In this document: piece after piece, positions 30,245 through 37,766 of the stretch | Numbering within the stretch: position 1 is the stretch's first letter | Layout of the letters: each line of letters opens with the position of its first letter | Source of the DNA: Roseinatronobacter ekhonensis | GTDB lineage: Bacteria; Pseudomonadota; Alphaproteobacteria; Rhodobacterales; Rhodobacteraceae | Reading direction: 5' to 3' | Assembly (NCBI RefSeq): GCF_900499075.1 | Contig: NZ_UIHC01000023.1 | Location: forward strand, 1-51,822 | Length of the DNA: 51,822 bases | Notes under the pieces: model-generated | Database searches by the model: none | Told to the model about the DNA's origin: nothing | What the model saw: the letters and a program-made list of their open reading frames with translations, nothing else | Position numbers and translations under genes: made by a program

Positions 30245-30613
30245 ATGGATACGCAAAGCTTGGAACTGGCGCAGGACAACGCTTCGGATGCAACTCAGTG
30301 CGGCGCTCTTGCACCGACCGACATGCTGGATCAGGCGCAGGCCGCGTCAGCCTTTCTGAAAGCGCTGGCGCATGAAGGGCGTCTGATGATCCTGTGTCAC
30401 CTTTCGACCGGCGAAAAATCCGTGAGCGAGTTGGAAACCCTGCTGCAATCGCGACAGGCCGCCGTCAGCCAGCAACTGGCGCGGTTGCGGCTGGAAGGGA
30501 TTGTCACCTGCCGCCGGGAAGGCAAAACCATCTATTACGCGCTTCATGACCAGAAAGCCGAACGGCTTATCGCGCTGGTTTATGACATGTTCTGCGCACA
30601 AGCACAGTCCTGA
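30245..30613 (+). CDS. sqrR: SqrR/BigR-type persulfide-sensing ArsR family regulator
   Basis: This 122-residue winged-helix protein of the ArsR family has the recognition region SRQAAVSQQLARLRLEGIV (about 69-87). Cys51 (LMILCHLSTGEKSVSE) and Cys117 (YDMFCAQA) are 66 residues apart, the same spacing as the sensor cysteines 41 and 107 of Rhodobacter SqrR. That pair forms a tetrasulfide bridge with reactive sulfur species and releases DNA. Cys19 and Cys89 are extra. It reads together with the YeeE/YedE transporter 131 bp downstream, fitting a sulfide/thiosulfate response module. Confidence 0.8.
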   Translation: MDTQSLELAQDNASDATQCGALAPTDMLDQAQAASAFLKALAHEGRLMILCHLSTGEKSVSELETLLQSRQAAVSQQLARLRLEGIVTCRREGKTIYYALHDQKAERLIALVYDMFCAQAQS

Positions 30614-30744
30614 TCCGCAGTCTGGTGCCGCGCAACCCGCGCCCCACTGCCGTCCTGATTTTCCCGTGACGCTGCATCGGGCTTTCGGTATAGTTTGCTG
30701 CATGGCGGGTCGGCATCGGCGGCCCGACCCGTTGGAGGAACCTC

Positions 30745-31791
30745 ATGTGGGAGTTATCCGCACCCGTGTTGGCCGGTAGCGCTGGTCTGTTCATTGGCAC
30801 CTTGCTTGGTTTTGCCGCACGAATGGGTGATTTCTGCACCTTGGGCGCGATTGAAAGCGCGGCCTATGGCGGGGACCAGCGACGCGCGCGTATCTGGGGC
30901 GTTGTGTTGGGCGTGGCCATTCTTGTTCTGTTTGCCGCCGAAGCTCTTGGGCTGGCAGACATAACGCAAAGTCCCTACCACCAAATTGCGTTCAACCCCT
31001 TCGCCGCCGTTTTTGGCGGGTTGGTCTTTGGATACGGCATGGCGCTTGCGGGAAATTGCGGGTTCGGCGCGCTTGTACGGCTGGGCGGTGGCGATTTGCG
31101 ATCTTTTCTGATCGTGATGATCATGGCGATTGCTGGGTTTATCACATTGGCCGGCCCCCTGTCCCCCTTGCGCGTCGCGCTGTTCCCAGAGGTCGAGGCC
31201 GCCCTTCCCCAAGGGTTCGGGCACGCATTCTCGCGGCTGACCGACCTGCCGTCGCTGGTCTTTGCCGCACCTGTCGGGATAGCGCTGATCGGGCTTGCCA
31301 TCCGCCACCCCGACCTGCGCGGTAACCGCAGCGCAATCGGATGGTCGGTTCTGGTCGGACTGGCGATTGCCGGCGCTTTCATAGCCACCTCGGTGCTACA
31401 CCGCGCCACGCTGAACGCGGTTCCGGTCGAGGGGTTTACCTTTACCGTGCCATTGGGGCGCGCAATCCTGTATCTGATGACCGCCAGCGCTGGCGGCCTG
31501 AATTTCGCCGTCGGCTCTGTTGTCGGCGTGGTCGTCGGGGCCGCATTCGCCGCCGCATGGCGGCGTCGCTTCCGTTGGGAAGCCTGCGAAGACCCGCGCG
31601 AATTGGGTCGTCAGGTCGCAGGGGCGAGCATGATGGGCGTCGGCGGCGTCATCGCGATGGGCTGCTCGGTCGGGCAAGGCGCGTCTGCCATGGCCACCCT
31701 GTCCTATTCCGCGCCGGTTGTGTTCCTGAGCATTGTAGTGGGTGCGCTGATCGGACTGCGCCAATTGCTGCGCGGTTTTCAATCGGTCTGA
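30745..31791 (+). CDS. YeeE/YedE family sulfur (thiosulfate) transporter
   Basis: This 348-residue polytopic membrane protein has about nine hydrophobic segments. The conserved G/C-rich signatures are RMGDFCTLGAIESA (about 26-39), LAGNCGFGALVRLGGGDLR (about 107-125) and AMGCSVGQGASA (about 308-319). In characterised TsuA/YeeE members such cysteines relay thiosulfate through the membrane. GGAGG precedes the ATG. Its pairing with the SqrR-type regulator supports a role in sulfur import or export. It is the last clearly chromosomal gene before the metal island. Confidence 0.88.
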   Translation: MWELSAPVLAGSAGLFIGTLLGFAARMGDFCTLGAIESAAYGGDQRRARIWGVVLGVAILVLFAAEALGLADITQSPYHQIAFNPFAAVFGGLVFGYGMALAGNCGFGALVRLGGGDLRSFLIVMIMAIAGFITLAGPLSPLRVALFPEVEAALPQGFGHAFSRLTDLPSLVFAAPVGIALIGLAIRHPDLRGNRSAIGWSVLVGLAIAGAFIATSVLHRATLNAVPVEGFTFTVPLGRAILYLMTASAGGLNFAVGSVVGVVVGAAFAAAWRRRFRWEACEDPRELGRQVAGASMMGVGGVIAMGCSVGQGASAMATLSYSAPVVFLSIVVGALIGLRQLLRGFQSV

Positions 31792-32194
31792 CCATGCCAC
31801 GCGGGGCCAATGAAAAACAGGCTTAGACCTAACCGATGTTTCAAAATAATGTTGCCGCGCCGCCGCCAAGCATAGGCATAGTCGCTGGACCCAGTCTACA
31901 AAGCCATCAATAACTACCACAAACTCCGAGCCATACTGGGCACTCAATTGCAGTTCGCAAGACATGGTGGCGGAGGGAACGCGACCGGGATCGGACGTTC
32001 TCCACCCTAAGCCATTGTTTTCACTTATTCTAGAATTGCGTCTTGCGCTTCTCCCATCAATCGTCGCTCGGCCTGGCCGCCGAATTCGGCGTCACGAGGG
32101 AAGCGCTCTGTCGCGAGCTGTCGCAACGCCGCGCCGCGCGGTCTGTAGGTTGAGAGTCGACCGGGAAATTTGATTTCAACCATGACGCCGCTTT
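31792..32194. other. Island boundary region with no firm gene
   Basis: This 403-bp stretch follows the sulfur transporter and precedes the first island gene. On the minus strand near 31840-31965 a readable but unrecognised segment (FVDWVQRLCLCLAAARQHYFE) may be a decayed coding remnant, possibly of a mobile element. TGGCGGAGGGA (31970-31980) superficially resembles the antisense 3' end of a tRNA-Ser but does not continue. No tRNA, clear inverted repeat or integrase is seen. A low-confidence small ORF lies at 32025-32183. The likely chromosome/island junction falls here. Confidence 0.4.
32025..32183 (-). CDS. Possible small hypothetical protein
   Basis: A 52-codon ORF, MVEIKFPGRLSTYRPRGAAL to RLMGEAQDAILE, has a protein-like composition (charged amphipathic helix at the C-terminus) unlike the surrounding shadows. 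No clear ribosome-binding site and no recognised family. It starts 12 bp after the lipoprotein gene on the same strand and could be the last gene of the operon. Confidence 0.3.
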   Translation of the reverse strand: MVEIKFPGRLSTYRPRGAALRQLATERFPRDAEFGGQAERRLMGEAQDAILE

Positions 32195-32455
32195 CTACTC
32201 TCGCGCAGAGCAGATCGGTCGCCCGTCGATGGTTCTGAGCGGCAATAGGGTTGGTTCGACCGGCCCCTGGTGAAGATACCAGTAACATCCGTCGCGCGGC
32301 AAAAGGCGCGCCGTCGAGACATTCTGGTAAGGGGCTGCCAAGGCAGCAACCTGTTCGGGAATGGTACCGGGCTCCGTGTCCTCGGTGCCGACGACGGCGG
32401 TGCATCCGCTCAGAATGGCCGGCAACACAAAGCTGTTGAAAAATTTTCGTCCCAA
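32195..32455 (-). CDS. Small lipoprotein
   Basis: A signal peptide with lipobox (GRKFFNSFVLPAILSGC, the Cys about residue 17) precedes a mature part of about 70 residues with two more cysteines (GCYWYLHQG and RPICSARE). No ATG fits; a TTG at 32455 preceded by AAAGGACC is the best start, giving 86 residues. It lies 59 bp after the L,D-transpeptidase gene and is probably the last firm member of the periplasmic operon. No family recognised; an outer-membrane or inner-membrane-tethered role is inferred. Confidence 0.55.
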   Translation of the reverse strand: MGRKFFNSFVLPAILSGCTAVVGTEDTEPGTIPEQVAALAAPYQNVSTARLLPRDGCYWYLHQGPVEPTLLPLRTIDGRPICSARE

Positions 32456-32514
32456 GTCCGGTCCTTTCGCGCGGTGGGTTCGCCGGCTGCTCTCGGGCGC
32501 CCCGAATTCGGTAC

Positions 32515-33201
32515 TCAACTCTGTGCGCTCACGTAGTCTTCCGGCGGATGCAGATACGCTGTCACGCCGGTTTCGACCAGCGGGTAGAGCGCGATCATAT
32601 GGGCATTGACCATCCTCACACAGCCCGAACTCGCACGGCCCCCGATGGAGCGGGGCTCCGGCGAGCCGTGAATGCGCAGGTAGGTGTCCCGTTCGCCGAC
32701 GTAGAGATACAAGGCCCGAGACCCAAGCGGATTTTCAGGGCCCGGCTCCATGCCGTCTTCGACATCCGCATACAGTTCCGGATCCCGCTCGATCATCGAG
32801 CGCGTCGGCGTCCAGTGCGGCCAACGGACCTTGCGCCGGATCGTGTAGGTGCCGGGCTCGTAGAGGTTGCCGCGTGCGATGGCCACGCCATAGCGCATAG
32901 CCGTCCCGCCGTCCTCGATGTGATAGAGGTAGCGCGCAATCGCATCCACATGGATGTTCCCCGGAACAAGGCCAGCACGGGCCACGACTCGTTGCGGAAG
33001 AAAACGCGGATCGAGGCCCCAGGGATTGGACGTCTCCAGGTCGAAGAAGGGCGGTGTCACCTCGGCATCCCAAGCGCTCTTCTGCGCCTCGCTCGGCCAG
33101 GTATCGGCCAGAAGCGGCCCCGCGACGGGCGGCGAGAACAGGGCGGATGCGGTCACGATGAAATGGCGCCGCGTCAGGCCCTTTTTCCCAAGCGCAATCA
33201 T
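32515..33201 (-). CDS. L,D-transpeptidase (YkuD domain), Tat-exported
   Basis: Cross-links peptidoglycan 3-3 or attaches partners to it through a catalytic cysteine. The 228-residue protein has a Tat-type signal (GLTRRHFIVTASALFSPP). The YkuD domain ends with the catalytic pattern LRIHGSPEPRSIGGRASSGC followed by VRM, nucleophile Cys194. Its ATG overlaps the stop of the DsbA-like gene (ATGA at 33198-33201), so the two are translationally coupled. L,D-transpeptidases are reported to be copper-sensitive, and E. coli YbiS is protected by DsbG, so this pairing inside a copper island is meaningful. Longer in-frame starts are shadow sequence. Confidence 0.9.
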   Translation of the reverse strand: MIALGKKGLTRRHFIVTASALFSPPVAGPLLADTWPSEAQKSAWDAEVTPPFFDLETSNPWGLDPRFLPQRVVARAGLVPGNIHVDAIARYLYHIEDGGTAMRYGVAIARGNLYEPGTYTIRRKVRWPHWTPTRSMIERDPELYADVEDGMEPGPENPLGSRALYLYVGERDTYLRIHGSPEPRSIGGRASSGCVRMVNAHMIALYPLVETGVTAYLHPPEDYVSAQS

Positions 33202-33929
33202 TGTTCCGGTTCCCGTGCATCGGAGACAAGCGTTCGCAACTGCTCCGCATCCAAGACACCGGGAACAAGGGCGTCGCCGATCACGAAAGATGGCGTGCCC
33301 GTGATGCCGAGGGCCTGCGCCAGGCGCATCGATGTCTGGATGTGCGCGTCGATCTCCTGTGCTTCCATGTCGCGACGCAATTGCGCGATGTCGAGACCGA
33401 TGTCTTCCGCAATCTGGAGGACGGAGGATTCCTCCGCGCGACCGTTCATGCCCATCATCGCCCAATGGAATTCCTCGTAGAGCCCCTGTTCGCGCGCCGC
33501 CAGCGCGGCGCGGGCAGCAAACACTGACCCCTCGCCGAGGATCGGCCATTCGCGATAGACGAGCCGAACGTTCGCATCGGCCTCGAGCAGGGCTTCGATC
33601 TCGGGCTTGGCGCGACGGCAATAGGGGCAGTTGTAGTCGAAGAACTCCACCACCGTGACGTCGCCTTCCGGATTGCCCAGAACCGGCGCATTGGGATCGC
33701 GTTCCAGCGTGTCGCGTTCCCGGGCGAGCACTTCGGCCTGCGACGCAGCCTGAGCCTCGGCCTGCCGGGATTCCAAGATCGCGATGGCCTCCATCACGAT
33801 CTCGGGGTTCTCCCGGATGGTTTCCAGGACCAGTTCGCGCACCCTGTCCTCTGACAGGTCCTGGGCCGCCGCCTGAAATGGCAGCGCCAGCGAAAGCGCC
33901 ACCACGATCATTGAAATGATTCTTCTCAT
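33198..33929 (-). CDS. DsbA/ScsC-like periplasmic thiol protein
   Basis: This 243-residue protein has a signal peptide (MRRIISMIVVALSLALPFQAAA). A helical N-terminal segment (about 25-75: RVRELVLETIRENPEIVMEA) resembles the oligomerisation helix of ScsC/BdbD-type proteins. The thioredoxin domain has CPYC at 101-104 (FFDYNCPYCRRAKPE) and cis-Pro region GITGTPSFVIG. It could oxidise, isomerise or reduce periplasmic disulfides. GGAGG lies within the end of the cytochrome gene, 1 bp apart. Its stop overlaps the L,D-transpeptidase start, suggesting that the transpeptidase cysteine is a client. Confidence 0.88.
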   Translation of the reverse strand: MRRIISMIVVALSLALPFQAAAQDLSEDRVRELVLETIRENPEIVMEAIAILESRQAEAQAASQAEVLARERDTLERDPNAPVLGNPEGDVTVVEFFDYNCPYCRRAKPEIEALLEADANVRLVYREWPILGEGSVFAARAALAAREQGLYEEFHWAMMGMNGRAEESSVLQIAEDIGLDIAQLRRDMEAQEIDAHIQTSMRLAQALGITGTPSFVIGDALVPGVLDAEQLRTLVSDAREPEQ

Positions 33930-33930
33930 A

Positions 33931-34428
33931 TCAGGTTCCTCCGTTGGCCATATCTGCGGCCGTGCGTTCGGCCTGCGTGGCGCGGGCGCGCTCGGGCCAT
34001 GTCGACTGGATGTAGGCGAGTATGTTCCAGATCTCGCGGTCGGTCAGGACATCACCGAAGGCGGGCATGCCGCTGTCGAACTCCACCCCTTGCCGCGCCA
34101 GGGCTTCCCGTCCACCAAGCTTCGTATATTGAAACAGGACCCGGTCGGGATGGTGCCACGTGTGGCCGGTTTTATCGTGAGGCGGCGCGGGCAGACGTCC
34201 ATCCGCATCGGGGGTTCGCCAATCCGGCTGCCCTTCGAGATTGGCGCCGTGGCAGGCGGCGCAGCTTTCGGCATAAAGCGTCTCTCCCTGCGCAATATCC
34301 ACAGTGACCGGCATCACCGGCATAGTGGGATCGAGGGTGGCCTGCGGCGCGTCGCGCAGGGCCAACCACGCCCCCACGCCGGCAAGCAGGAGTGCCGCGG
34401 CACCGACAATGAGAGCCCTCCGCGTCAT
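33931..34428 (-). CDS. Membrane-anchored monoheme cytochrome c
   Basis: This 165-residue protein has one N-terminal anchor (about 5-24, MTRRALIVGAAALLLAG). A single heme motif ESCAACHGANLEG (about 57-69) is followed by a candidate Met ligand in FDSGMPAFGDVLTD (about 122). It is class I-like. Its ATG overlaps the stop of the multicopper oxidase (ATGA at 34425-34428), so it is translationally coupled to it. It probably exchanges electrons with the oxidase or with the respiratory chain. Confidence 0.88.
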   Translation of the reverse strand: MTRRALIVGAAALLLAGVGAWLALRDAPQATLDPTMPVMPVTVDIAQGETLYAESCAACHGANLEGQPDWRTPDADGRLPAPPHDKTGHTWHHPDRVLFQYTKLGGREALARQGVEFDSGMPAFGDVLTDREIWNILAYIQSTWPERARATQAERTAADMANGGT

Positions 34429-35819
34429 GTCACCCGCACCCATGTCATCATCCCGCTTTCCGCATGGCTGAGCATGTGGCAATGAAACAGCCAGTCGCCC
34501 GGATTGTCCGCGACAAAGCCGATCTCGCGGGTCTCCTGCGCGGCCACCAGAGCCGTGTCGCGCATGGGGCCGACGGGTCTGCCCTCGCGGATTTCTCGGA
34601 AGTGCATCCCGTGCAGATGCATGGCGTGGGGAAAGACGGTCTCGTTGACGATCTCAAGCCGCACCGGCTCACCACGGGAAAGATCGGCCAGCGGGGCCTG
34701 CGTCATCTCGGCCATCTCGTTGAAGGCCCAGAACCGTCCCCGCGCCGCGAGTTCGCGAAAGCCCATGCGCTCTCCGCCAAGAAATGCGCTGTCCATCCGG
34801 CCCATGGCGCCACCAGACATCACGAGACGCAATGGTCGGGCATCGGTCAGCGACCGGATGCCGACGCCGGGATTGGGCGGCAGAGGTGCAGGTGCCGCGC
34901 GCGGTGTCTGCGCGGAGCTGCCCGAGACGGGGAACGCAACCTGCGAGGCGGGTCGGTCGTCATTGCCGATCCGGACGAGATGCGCAGTCTCGCCCGCTTC
35001 GGCCGTCACATCGACGATCAGATCGGCGCGTTGCGCCGGGGCGAGAACAAGGACGTCCTGCAGCGGTTCGGGCGCGGCAAGCGGCATGCCGTCGAGCGCG
35101 ACCGTCCAGCCCCGCAAACCGGCAAGCTGCAACGGAAAGATCCGCGCATTCGACGCGTTGATGAGCCGCAGGCGCAGGCGCATATGGCGCGCAACCGGGA
35201 TTGACAGACCGAAACGCCCATTGGTGGTGATCAGGTTCCCGATCCGGCCACCATGGCTCATCATCATCGGCTGGTCGAAGCTGTCGTCGATCAGTGCCGT
35301 TTCCGGATCGAGAAGCCAGTCGTCGAGCACGAGGATTTCCTCGCGATCCACCTCGGGCGGCGTGGCCTCTTCCACGATCAGCGGTCCGTGAAGGCCGCGG
35401 GCGACCTGCACCCAGGACCTGTTATGCGCGTGATACCAGTAGGTCCCGGCATCGGGCGCCACGAAATCATAGTCGAAGGCCTCACCCGGCGCGACGGCCT
35501 CTTGCGTCAGACCCGAGACACCGTCCATCGCATTGTCGATGCGGATCCCGTGCCAGTGGACCGAGGTCGGCTCGGGCAGGTCGTTGACCAGCCGCCGCTG
35601 CACCCGCTCGCCCTGAAGCACCCGGATCGTTGGGCCAGGCGCGCGGCCTTCGTAGCCCCAGATGGATGTCGCCGGATAGCCGTCGGGGGCGAGCTGCACC
35701 GAGACCTTCCGCGCTGTCAGGGTCGCGGGCGCGTGAGAGGCGGCAGACACATGCCGACCGCTCACCGCCAGGGCCAGAACGGCGGCGGTCTGTCCGATGA
35801 AGGCGCGTCGTGTCGGCAT
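34425..35819 (-). CDS. Tat-exported multicopper oxidase (CueO/CopA-type)
   Basis: This 464-residue three-domain oxidase has the Tat signal TRRAFIGQTAAVLALAVSG. All four copper motifs are present: SVHWHGIRIDN (His88/90), YWYHAHNRSW (His130/132), HAMHLHGMHF, and HCHMLSHAESGM near the C-terminus with type-1 Cys/His and the axial Met. Such enzymes oxidise Cu(I) or phenolics and reduce O2 to water. There is no long Met-rich insert as in E. coli CueO, although several Met occur (FDQPMMMSHGG, RMDSAFLGGERM). It is flanked by a cupredoxin and a coupled cytochrome c, so copper or electron transfer among them is likely. The start at 35819 gives the Tat signal. Confidence 0.93.
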   Translation of the reverse strand: MPTRRAFIGQTAAVLALAVSGRHVSAASHAPATLTARKVSVQLAPDGYPATSIWGYEGRAPGPTIRVLQGERVQRRLVNDLPEPTSVHWHGIRIDNAMDGVSGLTQEAVAPGEAFDYDFVAPDAGTYWYHAHNRSWVQVARGLHGPLIVEEATPPEVDREEILVLDDWLLDPETALIDDSFDQPMMMSHGGRIGNLITTNGRFGLSIPVARHMRLRLRLINASNARIFPLQLAGLRGWTVALDGMPLAAPEPLQDVLVLAPAQRADLIVDVTAEAGETAHLVRIGNDDRPASQVAFPVSGSSAQTPRAAPAPLPPNPGVGIRSLTDARPLRLVMSGGAMGRMDSAFLGGERMGFRELAARGRFWAFNEMAEMTQAPLADLSRGEPVRLEIVNETVFPHAMHLHGMHFREIREGRPVGPMRDTALVAAQETREIGFVADNPGDWLFHCHMLSHAESGMMTWVRVT

Positions 35820-35884
35820 GGCCAGGATCTCCGGAAAAGTGTCGGGGCGGGCGACGATCTCGCCCGCCACCGGTCGTTCGTGCG

Positions 35885-36397
35885 TCAGGAGTCGTGTCCC
35901 ATCCGGAAATCGCCCTCCATGCCGGCCTCGCGGTGGCCCGGCACGTTGCAGGCGAACCCGATCTCGCCGCCTTCGGGAAACGTCCAAATGACTTCGCCCG
36001 TATCTCTCGGCGCCAGCAGGACGCTGTTGGCGTCGTCATGCATCATCCCGGCCTCCATCATCCGGTCATGATTGATGCTGCGCATCGTCATCATAGCTTC
36101 ACGCATCATGGTACGCATTTCGCCAAGGTGGCCATTCCAGGTCTCGCTCGTGCCGATGTTGAACTCGTGCACGGCGCGACCAACATTCACTACTTCGAAG
36201 CGAACCGTCTCACCGGGTGCAACCTCGATCGTCTCTGGGCTGAAGTTCATCTCGTCCATTTCGACCGTGATGGTGCGGTCAACCTGTGCGGCATCGCCAG
36301 GTTCGCCGATGCCGTCTCCATGTCCAGGGCTGGCAACCGCAGTGGAAACGGCAAGGCCGGCCGCAAGGGCGGTGCCGGTCAGAAGTGTCTTGATCAT
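35885..36397 (-). CDS. Met-rich periplasmic cupredoxin
   Basis: This 170-residue protein has a signal peptide (MIKTLLTGTALAAGLAVSTAVA). A plastocyanin-like fold follows, with copper ligands His in VHEFNIGTSE (about 87) and CNVPGHREAGM near the C-terminus (Cys, His, Met). Between them is a Met-rich insert (about 100-125: MRTMMREAMMTMRSINHDRM) that could bind extra Cu(I). It resembles periplasmic copper-tolerance cupredoxins such as CopI or AcoP, but exact orthology is unproven. It is the likely electron or copper carrier for the downstream multicopper oxidase. Confidence 0.85.
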   Translation of the reverse strand: MIKTLLTGTALAAGLAVSTAVASPGHGDGIGEPGDAAQVDRTITVEMDEMNFSPETIEVAPGETVRFEVVNVGRAVHEFNIGTSETWNGHLGEMRTMMREAMMTMRSINHDRMMEAGMMHDDANSVLLAPRDTGEVIWTFPEGGEIGFACNVPGHREAGMEGDFRMGHDS

Positions 36398-36408
36398 ATC
36401 TTGGTCTC

Positions 36409-36795
36409 TCATGTCTGGGGGTATTTCGGGGTATATGGTCGTGATACGGCCCAAGGTCGCGGGGGCGGAAGATCGACGGGCGCATTTCTCCCGCGTATTG
36501 TCGTTCCCGCGATCGGATGACGCGTGGCCTGGAATCCTTGTGCCTCGAATATCGGCCGGGTCATGAGAATGGCGGCAGGTGAACAAGTCGGGTCGGGGTG
36601 GCAGGAGCGGTCGACCGCGCCATCGTGCGCTGCGTGTCTGGCACCCGCGCTGTGGTTGTCCCAGACCACGGCGATGTCGAAACGCGCATCCGGTGTGTCG
36701 GCAGGGCCGGGCGCTGGATTGGCAAGGACGGCGAGCGCGATCATGAACATCGCGACAAAACATCCGCGCGCGCCGAGAAACGACCGCACCTGCAT
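36409..36795 (-). CDS. Exported hypothetical protein in the copper operon
   Basis: This 128-residue protein has a hydrophobic N-terminal segment that fits a signal peptide (about 11-33, ARGCFVAMFMIALAVLANPAP). The mature part is Pro/Arg/His-rich with two cysteines (RSCHPDPTCSPAAI) and no recognised fold. Its ATG shares one base with the cytochrome stop (TGATG at 36793-36797), implying coupling, and it ends 12 bp before the cupredoxin. Composition at the C-terminus is close to a shadow ORF, so reality is likely but not certain. Confidence 0.5.
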   Translation of the reverse strand: MQVRSFLGARGCFVAMFMIALAVLANPAPGPADTPDARFDIAVVWDNHSAGARHAAHDGAVDRSCHPDPTCSPAAILMTRPIFEAQGFQATRHPIAGTTIRGRNAPVDLPPPRPWAVSRPYTPKYPQT

Positions 36796-37259
36796 CAATT
36801 GATTCCATTCTCGCGCTGCACTTCACGGACATAGCGCACGATATACTGGACGTCGGCGCGGGTCAGACCCTCGACCGGGGGCATGTTGCCGAAGGGCCAG
36901 TGATGCGCGCGCACGCCGTTCCGAACCGCCATCTGAAAGGCTTCGTCGGAATGATGGCTCGGCTCGTATGTGCGATGGATCAGGGGCGGCGCGACGCCAT
37001 TCTGACCGGCCGCGTTCGCCCCATGGCATTCAGCGCATTTGGCCTCGAAGGCGCGCTGGCCAATCGTTGCCTCGGGCGACAATTGCTCTGGAAGCCGGAC
37101 CTCGACGATCGGCGCGCCCTCGGCCAGGGCGCTTAACGCAGTTGGATTCGGGTGGGCCATTGATCCTGTCTGTTCCTCGGCCCGTTGCATTGACTGCCAG
37201 ATCACCACACCCAGACCGGCGGCAAGAACCCCACCGAAAAAAAGCCCGAGTTTGTCCAT
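36795..37259 (-). CDS. Membrane-anchored monoheme cytochrome c
   Basis: This 154-residue protein has an N-terminal anchor (MDKLGLFFGGVLAAGLGVVI). Heme motif EAKCAECHGANAAGQNG (about 73-89) is followed by a distal Met in FGNMPPVEGLTRADV (about 124-138). It is class I-like. First gene of the leftward eight-gene periplasmic operon, it lies directly downstream of the divergent regulatory region with GTATCC repeats. Together with the second cytochrome at 33931-34428 it suggests an electron relay for the oxidase. Confidence 0.88.
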   Translation of the reverse strand: MDKLGLFFGGVLAAGLGVVIWQSMQRAEEQTGSMAHPNPTALSALAEGAPIVEVRLPEQLSPEATIGQRAFEAKCAECHGANAAGQNGVAPPLIHRTYEPSHHSDEAFQMAVRNGVRAHHWPFGNMPPVEGLTRADVQYIVRYVREVQRENGIN

Positions 37260-37390
37260 GTTCCCTGCCCTCAACCTGCTTGGTGCACATCACCTTGCCG
37301 CCGAATTGCGACGCACCCGGACCGCCCGATATTGAGCATTCGTTCTATCGGCTGGACCTGAACTGACAATCCGACGAGCCGCTGATTTTT

Positions 37391-37437
37391 GTATCCGAAT
37401 GTATCCTTGACATTTGCCCGGTAGGGGCCGCTATCGT
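37391..37437 (+). promoter_or_regulatory. Promoter with 10-bp-spaced GTATCC repeats
   Basis: GTATCC at 37391-37396 and 37401-37406 repeat with an exact 10-bp period, followed at once by TTGACA (37407-37412) and a TATCGT-like -10 (37432-37437, spacer 19). The downstream gene starts at 37464. Direct repeats one helical turn apart next to -35 are typical sites for OmpR-class response regulators, so the island's own regulator (42759-43490) is the prime candidate. The 190-bp divergent spacer could serve both the leftward periplasmic operon and the rightward scs unit. Confidence 0.6.
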
Positions 37438-37463
37438 TCGACTTGTCGATGAATAAGGCGCAC

Positions 37464-37766
37464 ATGATGACTTGGAACCCACGAAATCTGCTATCGGGTG
37501 GTGGTGGCATGAAGCTCGGCATGCTGGCCTGTTGTGCCGTGATGCTCTTGCCGCTCGGCGCGTTTCTTCTGGCAGGCGGGACGCTCGGCGGGCTTGCAAG
37601 CAATCTTGGCCTTCTGGCCCCGTTGGCGCTGTGCCTTGGCGCGCATGTCGTGATGCATCGCATGATGGGAAAATCCTGTCATGACAGCGAAGCGGACACC
37701 CGCCAGCAGGACACCGAACAGGATCGGGGCCCGACGGCGATCGGTCCTGTCGATGCCGCGCGCTGA
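37464..37766 (+). CDS. Small membrane protein, scs unit
   Basis: This 100-residue protein has two hydrophobic segments (about 17-38 and 46-68) with a Cys-Cys pair in the first (LACCAVMLLPLG). A His/Met cluster follows the second (HVVMHRMMGKSCHDSE), and a polar tail ends it. AAGG lies 6 bp before the ATG at 37464, which also fits a start about 20 bp downstream of the predicted transcription start. The arrangement resembles small metal-associated membrane proteins of the DUF2933 type, but I cannot confirm the family. It is first in a rightward unit with a lipoprotein, a DsbA-like protein and ScsB. Confidence 0.6.
   Translation: MMTWNPRNLLSGGGGMKLGMLACCAVMLLPLGAFLLAGGTLGGLASNLGLLAPLALCLGAHVVMHRMMGKSCHDSEADTRQQDTEQDRGPTAIGPVDAAR

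Noticed and set aside
31966-31990. TGGCGGAGGGA resembling the antisense 3' end of a tRNA-Ser (a possible attachment site)
   Set aside because: Only the first 11 bases match; the following T-loop sequence is absent and no tRNA body is present on either strand.
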